DNA of 64,000 nt from Leptodontidium sp. MPI-SDFR-AT-0119 (GCA_020726505.1 JAHLEZ010000020.1:62001-126000); one strand, 5' to 3'; counted from the stretch's first letter, positions 32,641 to 45,874 are shown. Notes: generated by a model from the letters alone, not told the origin. A program made the numbers and translations.

Positions 32641-34521
32641 TCAGCTCAACCCCAACCCCCCACCACCACCCACCAACATCCTCTTCGCCGCCGCCGCCGC
32701 CCCATTCTCCCCCTCCTTAGGATTTGGGTAGTACCAAGCCGCAGTAGCTATCACCATATAAACCAGCACACACAGCGCCCCCTCCAAATAATTGCTCTTT
32801 TGATCCCTCAAAAAGTTCCCTACGACGAGGATAGCTAAGATGAGCATAACCATGTCGAACAACTCGAAATTCAGATCCATCTGTTTGCCCAGTCCCCAGG
32901 AGACGATTATGACGAGTGGGGCGTTGAAGAGCGCTGTTTGGATAGTGGCGCCTAGGACGTGAGAGAGGGCGAAGTTCATCTGGTTGTCCCATGCTTCGTC
33001 CATGGCTGTTAGGTGCTCGGCTGCTTTTTCGACGATGGGGACCAGGATTAGACCCATGAAGGCGTCGGAGACGTGGTATTCCTCGACCTGGGGGAGGGGG
33101 TGTTAGTGGGTGGTGGTGGAGGTGGACAGGGGTGAGCGGGATGAGGGGGAGGGGAGAACGTACTATGTGGTGGATTTGTTCAACGAGACCGATGGCGATA
33201 ATTGTTACGAGAGCGATGGATATTACGAGAGCGAAGATACATTCGGTGAATGTAAGCCTGTAGGCCATTAGCTTTGTTTCCAAAGTCTGATCTCGGTCCT
33301 GGAGAGATATTTCTCGAGTAAAGTGGAGTATCTTCAGAATCTAACCAGGAAGGGAGGAATACGTACTTAGCTTTCCTCAGATCCTTATGTCTATCCTCAT
33401 CCATCATCTCGTCGTTCTCAAATAGATCATCGTAAAGACCATGATGAGTATGCATTTGGAACCAAACATAGATGGCATAAGCGACCATAAGGAGGATAGA
33501 AGCGATACGGGAGATCATGACGACTTTGTGATCCAGTTGTTCGAGACTGACAAGCTCGCCGCCAACAAGAGCTGTGTGGAATGCAACCGGGACGCTGAGA
33601 CCGAGTCCACTGGGGTATTATTAGCTCATGCATATCAAAAATAGAGGGAATTTAGAAATAACAGAATGTCTGGGGGGAGGGGGGGCGGTACTTACGCAGT
33701 CAAAAGCAATCCACTACCAACTTCACTGACCGCCTCATGAAACTTCTGCTCATCCCTCTTCATACCACCGATAAAAAAGCAAGCACCTAAACACAACAAC
33801 AACGTCGCCAATATCGAACCTAGGATAGCAGCCCTAATAACCTGGAACTGATCTTTCGTCAAGAGAACCATGAACAGGACAATCTCCACCACAGATCCCA
33901 ATGTAGTTTCGAGAAGGACACCGAATACTTTGGGGAGTTTCCGTGCCAGTTCTTGGCCTGCGAAACCGACGAGGTTGGCACAGGGTACCATGGCGATGTA
34001 GTTCAGGATGAAGATTGTGAGGTGTGCGTCGGGTTTTGCGTAGCGGACTGCGATGGCAGCTGGGACGACTGGCCAGAGGAGGTTGACGATTTTAGAGGCA
34101 TCTGTGTATCGGAAGATAGAATAATCAGCGACATTTTTCGATCTGGCTTACAGTATCCCAAACAGGCAATAATGAACCCCCCCCCCCCATAACCCAGCAA
34201 GACAAGACAACGTAGGTAGGGTAACTACTTACAACTAGCAGAATTCCAACAAATCTTCAAGAACTTGAAAGGGTGTATTCCGCGTCTACCACTCTCGCCC
34301 TCGGGCTGGATGCCGTTGAAGACTTTACTCTTCTCATTATTCGGGTTTCGTGTCTGGTTGTTGTGGGTTGGAAGGATGCCGCCGTGCTTCTCGCGCGAGG
34401 TTGAGTCGTTGCTGACGGTGGGGTAGTCCCATGGTGCGCTGCGCTGGGATTCTCGTCCGCTGTGGTGGTCGTTGCTGGTGGATGCTGTAGCTTTGGGGCC
34501 GCGTTGGAATATACCGGGCAT
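32641..34521 (-). CDS. CAX-type vacuolar Ca2+(cation)/H+ exchanger with altered signature motifs
   Basis: Five exons (34521-34233, 34101-33696, 33609-33367, 33257-33164, 33087-32641) join in phase to give 492 residues. Residues 1-100 form a polar cytosolic tail. Two Na/Ca-exchanger halves follow, each with about five membrane helices, separated by an acidic loop (LFENDEMMDEDRHKD). The family repeats are recognisable: GVLLETTLGSVVEIVLF in the first half and ILVPIVEKAAEHLTAMDEAW in the second. Canonical CAX/VCX1 proteins have GN before these acidic residues (GNxxE); here they read GS and EK, while the glutamates are kept. The family uses the vacuolar proton gradient to load Ca2+ or Mn2+ into the vacuole. 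The altered motifs point to a distinct subfamily, so cation selectivity is uncertain. Confidence 0.9.
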
Positions 34522-36351
34522 GATTGAGGGTGGTGTTGATGAATGGTATGGGATGGTGTGTCTTGGTAGAAGTCTTGGGGTCTTGGAGAAAGGTCGGTGT
34601 CTTGGTATGTATCGACAGCGTGGATTGAGTGCGTGGTCAAGTTGTATGGTACCGTATCGGATCGTGAAGGTGATTGATGGTACAGTACTTCCTCGTGGAG
34701 CACAACCCGCGAATCAATCAGTCAATCAATCAATTGGCTCTCGTCGAATAAGTTCAACAACCCATTTTATTCATCGCAGAATAGATAGAAAAAGACGTGC
34801 AAGGCCGATATCAAAAAGAAAGACAGATGGGAAAAGTCCGTCCCCCTTTTTGAAGCGGCTCGATGTCGAAGCAAGATCCAAGTTTCGAGACTAGGTTCCA
34901 ATACCAAGACGTCCCACGTCACAAAAGCCTTGGCTCCTGCACCCACGGCAAGGCTTGACTGAGTTGTGGGGGTTGATGATTGGCTGTGGAAATGCGGAGT
35001 GATGAAAGTCACTGTACTATTTCTCTGGGCGAGAGGAAACCAAGGAAATCGATGGCTGTTAGATGGTGCTTGTTGTTGTGCTTGTTTTTTTGGTTTGTTT
35101 GTTTATGAGAGAGAGATATATGAGTGGTGGTTTGGGGTACTGTAGAGTATATCTTCTTCAAGAAGTATCAATACTGTGGTATTGGCAGGAGATAATGCAT
35201 TACCTTGTTTGGCTGGAAGCCAGTTTCATTCCCTCCAAATTATCACTTCGAGAGCTGAACGGAGAAGTACTGCTCTTCATCCACAACCATGACCATGTCC
35301 CAAACCTCGCGTAGACGCACCTAATAAAACTTACACCGCCACATGCATTGCCGCCGGGTAACAGCAGATCTAGATCCAGATCTACGGACCTCATCGAACG
35401 AATTATGGCACAGTACGCACCAATCATCGCATACCTAATCCATTCTATCAACCCGACCACAACTCACTAGAGCTGAAATTTAGCTCGCTCGTTCAGCTGG
35501 CCACGACATGCCTGGAACAATCCAGTAATAAACGACCCGCAAATCGAAGAGTGAACTCTACTCTCGCAGCTTGAAATCGACCGCAACACGGATTGACTTG
35601 CTCTTTAGGTTTAAAGCATGATGTTTCCACTACATGAAGTGGAGTAGAGTGTTGATACTCGTCTCGCCCAGAACTTCAAACTCTCTGGTAAACTAAATAG
35701 TCGAGGTAAGGGAGGGATTGGTTCGGGTATACCCGCGCTGACAGGTCATCATCGGTATTCGCGTTTTGAAATATGGGTGTGGGTATATGTCAGGAACTTA
35801 ATGCGTATAGAGTACGTCCAGCGCGTAGTCGAAAGATACTAGGGAGACTACGGTACTCGACTTTCATGTTATGTTGTTTAGGTACAGTGCAGAAAAGAAT
35901 AGAAAAATTCCCGCTGCTGCTATTGGTCGTGGAAGAGTCTGTTGGATCGTAGGGGTAGAGTGCTGTTCCGTACTCTTTAGGTTTGCATGATGCCTGGGTT
36001 TGGGTCTGGCTTGTTAGTAGCTACCTTGCTTGGAAACTCCAGGTTCGTCGACTGATTGAGGCTGAGTGTTTCCGGAATCGTTTCTTGAAGCGTGGCGAAG
36101 TTCGAAGAAACACGAGGGTAGGATACCTCTGCGGATCTTTTGACACAAGCACGATGCAAAGATTCTGTAACCACTTACCCACCCACCGTACTTTATTCAC
36201 TCATACCTTACATTGCCTAGGAGCCAGAATGTCCGTTCTCGTTTTTACACGCCATGCTGCGAACACTGTTCAATATAAAATACACGGCTATCGCTCGAAT
36301 ACAGTGGAGAGTTTTTCATCCATCCTTTCCTCCAATTACACCAAGGCACCA
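34522..36351. other. Intergenic, no gene supported
   Basis: Upstream of the exchanger and downstream of the prohibitin. Short frames lack domains. Contains AATCAATCAGTCAATCAATC near 34715 and an AGATCTAGATCCAGATCT patch near 35363. The 1.8-kb length is unremarkable for this genome. Confidence 0.5.
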
Positions 36352-37375
36352 TTACTTCTTATTCTTGTCCTCATACCCCTCAACCACATTCAATCCCAAG
36401 CCCTCGGAATCCAAGTACACCTTATTGCGTCCGCCAGCATCCTGGAGGATCTGCGCAATGGCACGGGCGTTCTCGATTCTCTTCAAGTCAACGTATGAGC
36501 GGGACTTCTTGATGGCGTCTCCGATCAGCTCTGCGGAACGGGCTTCTCCCTGTGCGCGGACGACCATGGCTTGTTTCTCTTGTCGGGCTTTGTCGACGAC
36601 GAAGGCGGCTCGTTGGGCTTCTTGTTGAGCTACTTGCTTGGCTTCGACTGCGGCTGTGAATTCGGGGGAGAATGCGAGGTGCTTTATTTAGTCAGTAAGT
36701 GAGGATGGAGGTTGGTAGGGTGCGACATACAGTCAAGGAAACATCATCCAACATGATGTCGAATCTCGCCGCACGCTTGGACAGATTCTCTCTGACCAAT
36801 CTTGCAACGTTCTCACGCTGGGTGATCAACTGAGAAGCATTGAATTGTGCCACCACGCTCTTCAATACCTCATTGACGATCGAAGGCAGAACTCTCTCAT
36901 CGTAATCCGTGCCAAGCGTTCTGTATATTTGTGGCAGAGCATCGACTCTTGGTCTGGAGAGAACACGGCATGTAATATTGACCATCTGCAAATCTTTTGT
37001 TCCGGTAAGGGAAGCAACATTACGTGGCTTCGCTCGCACATCGTAGTCTATTGGGGTCTCGAACCATGGGATCTTGAAATGGGTTCCTGGAGGAAGAGGT
37101 TGTTAGTCGCCTCCCAAAGCTTCAACCAGGTCCAATGCAGTCTGCATACCTTCTCCGTAGATCTCCTTGCTCACACCGCCTATTCTCGTGTATTTGATAG
37201 CTCTGTGACCACCATCGACGTTGAAAAGCGCATTGTTTCCAACCATTAGAGCTCCTCCCAGCAGTAGTAGACCTCCGAATCCTCCGGCCATTGACTTCGG
37301 TGTAGGACCGCCGCCCTTGCCGGCCTGATTGGCCATCCGCTGAAGCCTCTTCCATGCATCCTGAGGGTTGGACAT
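36352..37375 (-). CDS. PHB2: Prohibitin-2
   Basis: Three exons (37375-37150, 37086-36731, 36681-36352) join in phase to give 303 residues, the usual size. An N-terminal hydrophobic anchor ([18 protein letters not shown]) inserts in the inner mitochondrial membrane. The SPFH/PHB domain follows ([58 protein letters not shown]). The C-terminus is a coiled coil ([20 protein letters not shown]). Length and the anchor favour PHB2 over PHB1. PHB1 and PHB2 form a ring complex that scaffolds membrane proteases and supports respiratory-chain assembly. The gene looks intact and ordinary. Between it and the divergent CstF-64-like gene lie only about 500 bp. Confidence 0.95.
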
Positions 37376-37879
37376 CTTGACGGATCGGAGGAGAGCGTCG
37401 AGATGGTGTGAGATGAAGTGGTGATGGTGTTGATGTCTGGAGAGAAGCAAAAGGTCCAAATCCAAATGTTTACTAGTGCATTTTCAGCCGCGCTAATTTC
37501 TCCACACTCTGCCCTTTGTTAGCGCCACATCAAATTCAGACCTCCAAGCCTCCGCATTCAGATCTCCATCCCCATCCAACAACACCACCACAAACCTGAA
37601 GTACTAACTTGGCACATGTTGAGCTGCACCGGGCAGAAGACGAGGGATACACAGCTTTAGAATAGCCAGAAACACTTTTTCCAAAAGACTTCTGTGCCAT
37701 TTCCTCTCCTCTCCACTCATTCCTCTGCTCTTCTCAAATACTTGAAGGTGATAAGTGATCCTTCACATTCCTGAAGAACAGACCAGACCAGAACAACAAC
37801 TTTGCTGTCGCCAGCTTCCTGTGTGAACTTGCTCTTATCCATCTCTTGCTAGACTCAAGCCCTCGAACTTGCTCCAACA
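37376..37879. promoter_or_regulatory. Divergent promoter region PHB2 / CstF-64-like gene
   Basis: About 500 bp between two housekeeping genes transcribed outward. CT-rich on the CstF-64 side (CCTCTCCTCTCC at about 37702). No specific site recognised. Confidence 0.4.
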
Positions 37880-39015
37880 ATGTCCAAGCCACCATCCAAG
37901 TCTGTCTTTGTGGGCAATATCCCTTATGGTGAGTGACCCCTCCCAGCATCGTCGCACAAGACTGACAATGGACAGGCCTTACAGAAGAGCAGATCATCCG
38001 CATATTTAGCACAGCAGGAAAGGTTTTGAACTTCAGACTGGTGTATGATAGAGAGACCGGCCGACCAAAAGGCTTTGGCTTTGTCGAGTTTCCAGATTCA
38101 GGTTCGTTACCTTTCGTTCACCTTTCAGCGCAACACAACTGACTTTCTTTCTTCGCTACAGATTCGGCAGCCTCTGCAGTACGGAATCTTAACGATCATG
38201 AAATCATGAACCGCAAACTACGCGTCGATTTCTCCAACGACGGGGACAACGAGGATACTGTGAGCTATACTCTACCTCCACCTGTGTACTTTTTCTAACA
38301 AGCCCAGTCTGCGCCAGCAGGATATCAACATCCACCTCCTCCCATGCCGATGCCAATGCAAATGCCACCCAACGGCTTCCCACCAGCTCCTATGCAAGAG
38401 GCAGCCCCTCGAACCTCCTCAATCCCCCCTCTCCCCCTCGGCGTCGACCTCCCAGCAGGCTTAAACTGCCCCGATGCGATCTCACGAACCCTCAACACCC
38501 TCCCACCTGCACAACTCCTCGACGTGCTCTCCCAGATGAAAACCCTCGCCACCACAGACGCCGCGCGCGCCACCGAACTCCTTCACCAAGCTCCCCAACT
38601 ATCCTACGCCATCTTCCAAGCCCTCCTGCTCATGGGTCTCGTGTCCACCGAAGCCCTCTCCTCAGTCGTCGAACAAGCATCTGCAGCTCCTCCTCTCCAC
38701 ATTCCTCAGCAGCAGCAACAGCAGCAATATGTCGCTCCGCCAGGAAGCTATCCACCGGGTTTCCCACCCCCACCTCCGCATATGAGTGGGCAGTTGGGCA
38801 TGCCGATGGGAACACCGCCTACTCATGGACAAGCATATCCTCCACCTCCTCCGCAAAGAGCCCCCCCTCCTCAGCAACAGCCGCAGCAGCAATCGAACCC
38901 CGATACGGACGCGTTGATGGCGCAGGTTATGGCTATGCCGCAAGAGTTGATTGACAGTCTGCCACCAGCGGATAGGAACCAACTGTTGGCTTTGCGGGCT
39001 AGTTATGGAAGGTAG
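37880..39015 (+). CDS. CstF-64/Rna15-like RRM protein of the mRNA 3'-end cleavage complex
   Basis: Four exons (37880-37928, 37976-38101, 38162-38259, 38308-39015) join in phase to give 326 residues. An N-terminal RRM carries RNP2 VFVGNIPY and RNP1 KGFGFVEF. A CstF-64 hinge domain (about residues 140-210: CPDAISRTLNTLPPAQLLD, TELLHQAPQLSYAIFQALLL) binds CstF-77/Rna14. A Pro/Gln-rich low-complexity stretch follows, including QQQQQQQ and PPPPP runs. The protein ends in the conserved CstF C-terminal domain (LMAQVMAMPQELIDSLPP, RNQLLALRASYG) that contacts Pcf11. It recognises GU/U-rich elements downstream of poly(A) sites, in the nucleus. An intact, ordinary housekeeping gene. Confidence 0.95.
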
Positions 39016-41044
39016 TTGGGCGGAGGTATACGATCATGCGAGACAGGCAATGAAAGGAGACGTGGGTATTCCCTTGCGCTGTATGGGAGGGGCTGCATTT
39101 CTGTTTGGCGGATACACGGATCAGGGTGAAGGATTGAAAAGGCTTGCCGAGGGAAAAGCGTTGTATTCTATCAGATGCGTTTTGCTTCCTAGCTTAGAAC
39201 TGGCAGCATGATAATTGAAAGCATCTACAAAGTTCACTACTAAGTTCTTGACATCACGTTTTACTTGTCTCGATATCCCCCTTCTCAAAACTACAGTACA
39301 AGATTCATATGCAGAGATTCAAGGAGTGTTGAAAGCTTCCATTTCTTATACCTCCTTGAAGCCGAAGGCAGAACCAAATCCAAAGCACGTAGAAGTGCAT
39401 CCAGATTTAAAGTTTCAAAGCTTGACTTCAAAGTATGCCTTACTTATCTTGCTACCGAGTAACTAAGAGAGCAAAGGACAAAACACTTGTTATTACAAGC
39501 AAGCAAGCTCATTTACTCATTCTACGAGTGTAGCTTACAAACCAATTAATTTCCCTTTCTTTTCTTCAAGTTATATTTCATCACGAGGAATCGAAAATCA
39601 TGACGATATCAGCTACCTTTCTATGTACCAACGAATATGATTAAAAAACAAAATACCCTCGGAAAGTCTTCCACCCGAAGGTTGACATCGGCTTTTATCC
39701 CTCCCCATCCCCCCGAACTTCCCAGCCTCAACCGCCCCCCCCCCCCTTCAAAACATCCCACTCTTCTCCCTCTTTCCAACTCAGATCACGCCACATGCAT
39801 CACATCACATCCCAGCACCCGTATGTAAATCGCGGAAGTGGCGCACCCCTCATCGCCAAGCCTCACTACTGCAATATCTGTAGTGCAGGAACTTTGGAAG
39901 TCGCTCACCTGCCACAACGGGTATCACGTCGAAACTTCGCTGGATTATCGCGCCATAGCTGGGACATTAGAGATCCACCAAAAGCATACAAAGATAAAGG
40001 TCTCTCAACGTAAGGCTTACAGAGAGTAGAGAAGGGGAGAAAAGAGTACCTTCCTGCTCCGTATGTGAGTTTGACGGGCTTTGAGGGGTTTAGTACTTTG
40101 ACTTAAGTTTTCCTTTCCCCCCCTATCTACCTAGGTACTCGGCCTTGAGGCGTGGGGTTTGAATATAAACAAGTAGGTACTTACTTGCAAGACGAGAAGA
40201 GACATCCAGGACAGTAGCAGCGGCAGCGGTCTTTGAAGTGATGCTCGATTGCCTGAGGTGATGAATGCTGCATGCATACTCGCACAGCTGCGGGGTATTG
40301 AGGCAGGCATATGGATGGTTCTGGTGTGACCTTCTACTCCAGGTATCTCGCATCTTTCTTATCGTCCATTATCAGCCTCTTACCTTGCCTACCTTATGTA
40401 TACCTTGCTTGCTGGCTTGCTGCAGAGCGTTTATTTATTCATTTATCCAGAGAAGCTTACAGCTCTCCACCACTATCCACCAGCCACCCACCGTTGACGT
40501 GCTCTGGTACCTGACGGCATCTGCGGGGTTCGAAAGCCACCCACCCATCCTATCCCCAGTCTACGAGTAGTACAAGTACAAGTACTATTGTATGGGTAAA
40601 CAAACTCCCCCACCTACTGCAGTAAAATAAAGTACCGAAGCCACCCAATTGCTTGATTCTCTTACTGTACGGGAGGAGAAGGAAGAGAGAAGAAAAAAAA
40701 AGGTCAAGGGCCCGATCTGCAACAAGCTTCAGGCCAGTCACTTGGCATGCAGTCGAGGCGCACCTAGGGTATGCAATCATATATTGTGGCACTCCGAAGG
40801 TAACGTAGGTAGAGTTCGATGCACTGGGACGTATGTTTGTCTGGGTAGGTAGGGTAGGTAAGTGCATGTAGCTGCAGCTTCTGGGTTACCCTTGGGGTAT
40901 AAGTAAGCTGTTCCCTCGTGTTGTATCTTTCTGTTCTCTTTCTCTCGAGCTCTCAGATATCAGGTCTTGTCTGGCTCTACTTTCCTTCCCTCTGTGTTTA
41001 TTCAGTCCGGCACCATACCGCGAGACTCAATCGAGGCCATCAAG
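39016..41044. other. Intergenic, promoter region of DPP V; no gene supported
   Basis: Contains a poly-C run near 39737, AGGTACTTAC/GGTAGGTA-type repeats (about 40130-40180 and 40800-40860) and a TATA-like GGGTATAAGTAAG near 40895, about 150 bp before the DPP V start. A CT-rich leader follows. Small frames here have no domain. Confidence 0.5.
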
Positions 41045-43487
41045 ATGATACCCCTCACTCCATCCCTCATGTGTCTTCTCACTCTCTTCTCTACCCTCCT
41101 CTCCCTCACAGCCGCAACCTACCCCACCACAACAAACACAACCATCACAACGCAATTCACACCCGAAGAAATGCTCAGCGTCTCCCGGCGAGGAACCGCT
41201 CTCCCCAACGCCGCAGGCACCCTAGCACTCTACACCACCTCGCAGCACAGCTTCGAGACCCATTCCAACACCCACGGACTCTGGGTCATGAATCTCACCA
41301 ACGGGGAGAGTTGGCTGTATACGAATTCTAGCGCGGTCAGTGATCCGAATTGGTTGGATGGGAATATGTTTGTTTGGTTCGTAGGTGAGGAGGATGGGAG
41401 TACGAGTGTGGTTGTGGGGGATGCTACGACGCCGGATGCTGAGTGAGTTTTGTTTCTCGCTTCACGAAATGTTTTCATCACTTCGCTTCGATTTTGATCT
41501 CGTATTTTCGGGGTGGTTTTGTGGAAATTCGAATTCTGATATAAACAGGCCTATTTCTGCTGGTTCTATTCCTGGTCCTGTCAGTGGACTCAAACTCGTT
41601 TCAACCGGTATTGGGACTTGGGGATATGCCTTTACTGGCTCAGCTGCTCCAAATGGAACGATTTACAATTCTGCTCTTGCCGAGACACCGCTATCATCTG
41701 GGATGATGTATACAAAGATCTTTGTCCGTCATTGGGATTCTTGTAAGTGTCCATTCTTTCTTCTCTTTCACAACATTGCTGACAGTCACAGATGTCACGC
41801 CTTACAAAAACAGTGTTTGGTATGGAACACTCTCTTCTCAGAGTATCAACGGAACTGCTGGATTCTCAATCAGCGAGCCGATAAATGCACTGAATGGGAC
41901 TGGTTTCGAGTCTCCAGTTCCTATAACCGGTGGGACCGATCAGTAAGTGACCTGCTTCCTCGAGGACAAGTAATGTCTAATAAGTCCAGATATGCAATCT
42001 GCTCAACCGGCCTCGCATTCATATCCAAAGATCTCACTCTCCTGGATCCGATCTACACAAAATCAGACGTCTGGTACATCCGTCTCTCAAACTTCACTTC
42101 CACAGCACCCAAACCCCAGGCAGTCCTCACCCCCGGATTCGAAGGCGCTTCCGCCGCACTCGTCTTCTCACCTACAAACCCCTCACTCTCATTCGTCCGC
42201 ATGAAAGACATATCATATGAATCAGATAAGAACCGCATCTTCACCGTTCCAGACGTGACAAAGAACCTAACTGCCACCGAGTTCTACGCCACGGACGACG
42301 GAATCGGGTCTTGGGATCGAAGTCCTAGCCCACTTATCTACAGCAAGGACGGCAAGACACTTTACGCTGTCGCTGAAGATTTCGGTCGCGTGCGTCTGTG
42401 GAGTCTCTCCTCTGATCCTGCACAGGCTGAGACTCCAGCACTGGTGTTTGGTGAAGGGGGAGTCTCTGACGTTCAATGGCTTGATGGCGATAAACTCCTC
42501 GTGAGCAGTAGTAGTTTTCTCGATAACTCGATTTACTCTTTTATCGATCCTGTCGTAGCAGCTAGCAGCAACGCCACGAGTGGCATCACACTCCTTTCCG
42601 CCAACCTAAACTATGGCTCCAAATGGGGCCTCTCCCGCAGCCAAATCTCAGACGTATATTACAAAGGCTACGGCGACTACATGGTCCACGCCTTTGTCAT
42701 CAAGCCCTCAACATTCAAACCCAACACAACCTACCCCCTAATGTTCTACGTCCACGGTGGTCCCCAAGGCGCAACCGCCGACGTATGGTCAAACCGATGG
42801 AACATGCTCGTCTGGGCCGAACAAGGCTACATCGTCGTAGCATTCAACCCCACCGGCTCCACAGGATTCGGTCAAAACCTAACCAACGGGATCCAAAACC
42901 AATGGGGTGGCCGTCCCTACCAAGATCTCGTGCTGGGCTGGGAATTCATCGAGGCAAACCTCCCCTACGTAGATACCTCGCGCGCTATGGCCCTCGGCGC
43001 CTCCTACGGCGGATACATGATGAACTGGATCCAAGGCAACGATCTCGGCCGGAAATTCAAAGCACTATTCACACACGACGGACCATTCAGTACGCTCTCC
43101 ATGTCCTCATCCGAAGAACTCTGGTTCCCGCACCACGATTTCAACGGCACCCTCTCGCAAAATTGGGATAACTACGCGCGGTGGAATCCCGCGAACAGGA
43201 CTGATCAATGGGCCACCCCGCACCTGGTGGTACATAACGAGCTCGATTATAGATTACCCATCAGCGAGGGCCTGGCGACGTTTAATACCCTCCAGGAGAG
43301 AGGCGTGCCGAGTAAGATGCTGATTTTCCCGGATGAGAATCATTGGGTCCTCAAGCAGGAGAATAGTCTTGTGTGGCATAAGACGGCGATGGATTGGTTG
43401 AATGGATATGTAGGATTACCGAAGTATTCGAAGCCCGGGGATGAGGCGTTTAGAGCGATGCTTATGAATGGGGAATGGGTTTATTAG
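41045..43487 (+). CDS. DPP5: Secreted dipeptidyl peptidase V (serine peptidase S9C)
   Basis: Four exons (41045-41442, 41549-41742, 41792-41942, 41990-43487) join in phase to give 746 residues. A signal peptide is clear (MIPLTPSLMCLLTLFSTLLSLTAAT). A beta-propeller-like N-terminal part with many NxT/S sequons leads to an alpha/beta-hydrolase domain. The catalytic triad is visible: Ser in GASYGGYMMNW, Asp in HNELDYRLPISEG and His in PDENHWVLK. MFYVHGGPQG forms the oxyanion region. DPP V enzymes cleave dipeptides such as Ala/His/Ser-Ala from substrates outside the cell; relatives include fungal allergens and secreted antigens. Introns 2 and 3 also read through in frame, which makes a spurious single long frame from 41385. 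Confidence 0.95.
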
Positions 43488-43983
43488 ATGGTGGGGGGAG
43501 GTGGTAAACTTAGGGATTGACGCGTATAAGCATAGATAGATGGATGATTTACTCCCAAATCGGCGTCTTAAATTATCAATTTAGTTTGATTTCGTGCAAC
43601 GCTTTCGGCATGTACTAGAGAAGTAATATCTAAAAGCAAAAATGCAAAACCAAAACCAAAAGCAAATAGGCCGTGCTACGAAACCACAAACGAAAACGCC
43701 CAAAAAATATTCGCTTACCTACTGTGACCCGAATCAACACCTCGCCCACCTCTCCTCAGAGTCAAGTAGTAGTAGGTTGCATAGCACAGTTTTTGTTGCT
43801 TTATTTTATTTGTACTGCTGTCTGGTTTTGCTGTGTTTCGTAGAAGAAATTTCTCATCTACCACCAACCCAGCATTCTTCAAACCCATCTAACCCCCTAA
43901 CCATCATAATCCCAGCCTCGGGGCTAAATAAATCACAGATTCCTCCCCCTCTCCTTCCCCTCCTACTCTCACATTCCTCCTCC
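43488..43983. other. Convergent 3' region, no gene supported
   Basis: Contains an A-rich AAAACCAAAACCAAAAGC patch near 43645. No domain-bearing frame. Confidence 0.5.
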
Positions 43984-44975
43984 TCACCCTCGCCCTTCCA
44001 ATTCCAGCTCCCTCCCCCTCCTAACCAAATCCCTATTCTCAAAAGTCTGCATCGTGCCTCCATGCATAACCGTATCTATCAACACAGCAGCCAACGCATC
44101 GACCCTCACCGAAGGTAAGAAACCCATAAGCAGGTTCTGCAGCCCGAGTTTTGGTTTTGATTTTGGTAACACGAATGCTGGGCGCGCGATGAAAGATTCG
44201 AATCCGGGGTTGGATTGTGCGAAGGTGATGAGGTTCGTTTCTGCGAGGCCCTGAGTGGGGGGTGTGTTAGATCATGTTTAACTAGAATTAAATCGGATCG
44301 GATCAGGTCACGCTGCGTCCCCTCATCCTCCTCAGCATGAAAATCGCCCAATGTAAATGACAGGGAAGTAGGCCAGAAGACGAATAAATAGGGCAGGACA
44401 TGGGCAAGGCACATGTACAGTACGTACAGCTACTTTCCTCCCCTCCCCAAAAAGCCAAACCGTAGCATTGGGATCCCTCACAACCACGAACCCGCTCACG
44501 AACACAAGCCGGAATGGCTTTTGATCCGGGCGTGGGAGGCTGTAGAAGGCTTTCATGGCTGCGAGTGTGTAGTTTACCGTGACTTGCCGGGTTGTTTGTG
44601 GGTTGGTGGATTTAGCTCCTATAGCCCTGGAAAAGAGGAAGAAAAAAGTATTGTGTCAGTAAAGGTGGTTAATCCTGTTTAGGGTACTCGGTACTGGGAA
44701 GGAGAGAGATGGATCATGGAAAGAGGTTGGATGTTGGAGGTGAGGTGACATTACCAAATACAACCCTCCGCGCCCTCTAGCTGCTTCAATATCTCCGGGG
44801 TATATGAATTGAACTCTTCGATAATCACGACAGTTAATTTTGGATTCGAAGTGTGGATTGAAGGAAGTGGTTTCCGAGAGAGCGCGATGATGGATGTTAT
44901 AGCTGGGTTTGAGAGGGCTTGGGCTAGGATCTCGGTTCCTATGAACCCGCTGCTGCCGGTGAGGATGATTTTCAT
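43984..44975 (-). CDS. NAD(P)-binding (atypical SDR-like) protein
   Basis: Three exons (44975-44755, 44626-44428, 44250-43984) join in phase to give 228 residues. It begins with a clear Rossmann dinucleotide motif, MKIILTGSSGFIGTEILAQA. A second strand follows (SIIALSRKPLP), with an IIEEFNSYTPEILKQL segment and KSTNPQTTRQVTVNYTLAAM, equivalent to the active-site helix of atypical SDRs. A classical YxxxK was not seen. Relatives are nucleoside-diphosphate-sugar epimerase-like or isoflavone-reductase-like proteins of unknown substrate in fungi. No signal peptide. Intact, but the first donor is GTAATG, which is slightly off consensus. Confidence 0.82.
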
Positions 44976-45874
44976 TTTTTTGGGTCGGGTCTGGGTGTTT
45001 TGTTTCCTTTGGGTTTGATTGGTTGGTTGAATAATTGTGTGGATTGATTGTGTTGATTGATTGAGTTGATTGAGCGAGTTTGTTGGTTGTAAGGTTGTGG
45101 GGTTGAGAGTTTGGCAACGTCTGGTTAGGAACGGAGGGTAGGAAATGGAGGGTTGAGACTTCTTTATTATAGAATATCCCTTAGTTCACTTGCATTTAAT
45201 TTCATGTTCGCAGAGGCAATCACTTCAACTCATTGGGAGTTGTAATTGTCACAGTATGTCGTCGTGGTCTAAACATCACGCCGTGGAAGCGAAGGTCGTC
45301 CCGACTTGACGTCGTTGGTGTTTGGTGGCTTGTTTTCCGGGGTGATGTTGGCCCGCATGCCCGGCCCTCGGCCAACCAATCAGAAATACAGTGGCTGCTA
45401 GGCTTTCTGCCATGATAGGAGTACAGCTCATACCGCAAAGTTCCCACCAGTCGGGCAACATTTTCTTTCTGGAGATCAGAATCATGACTTCCTTCATAAT
45501 TATCAACAAAGATGAATATAGCTCGAAATCAAAACTTGAAAATGAAGGCACGTTGCTTGGTCGGGGAGGGGGTCTGAAGGGGGATGAAAAATCAAGAAGC
45601 CTAGATGAGATCATGCTAATCGAATTGAAGGTACTAGATTATAGAACTCAGTAATGTCAGGCCACAGCTACCGATCACACGCTTCTTCCTCAGTCCGACT
45701 CTCGGCAACTTTTGCTGCAGCTAAATCGGGCTCACCAAACTGTCAAACGATACATTCAAATCAGCACAATCCCCTCTTAGATTATACTCCAGAAGCACAC
45801 AAGGATGAACTATTATAGCCGAACCAAACAGAAAGAAGAAAGAAGAAAACCGAAAGGGGACAAAATCAAAATAC
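44976..45874. other. Intergenic, no gene supported
   Basis: Upstream of the SDR-like gene. GATTGATTGAGTTGATTGAGCG repeats lie at 45040-45075. No domain-bearing frame. Confidence 0.5.

Noticed and set aside
40520..40545. GGGGTTCGAAAGCC resembling a tRNA T-loop
   Set aside because: Stem bases do not pair and no tRNA cloverleaf fits upstream.
41385..43487. A single 700-codon open frame
   Set aside because: It reads through introns 2 and 3 of the DPP V gene and starts in the wrong frame within exon 1; the four-exon model restores the signal peptide and conserved sequence.
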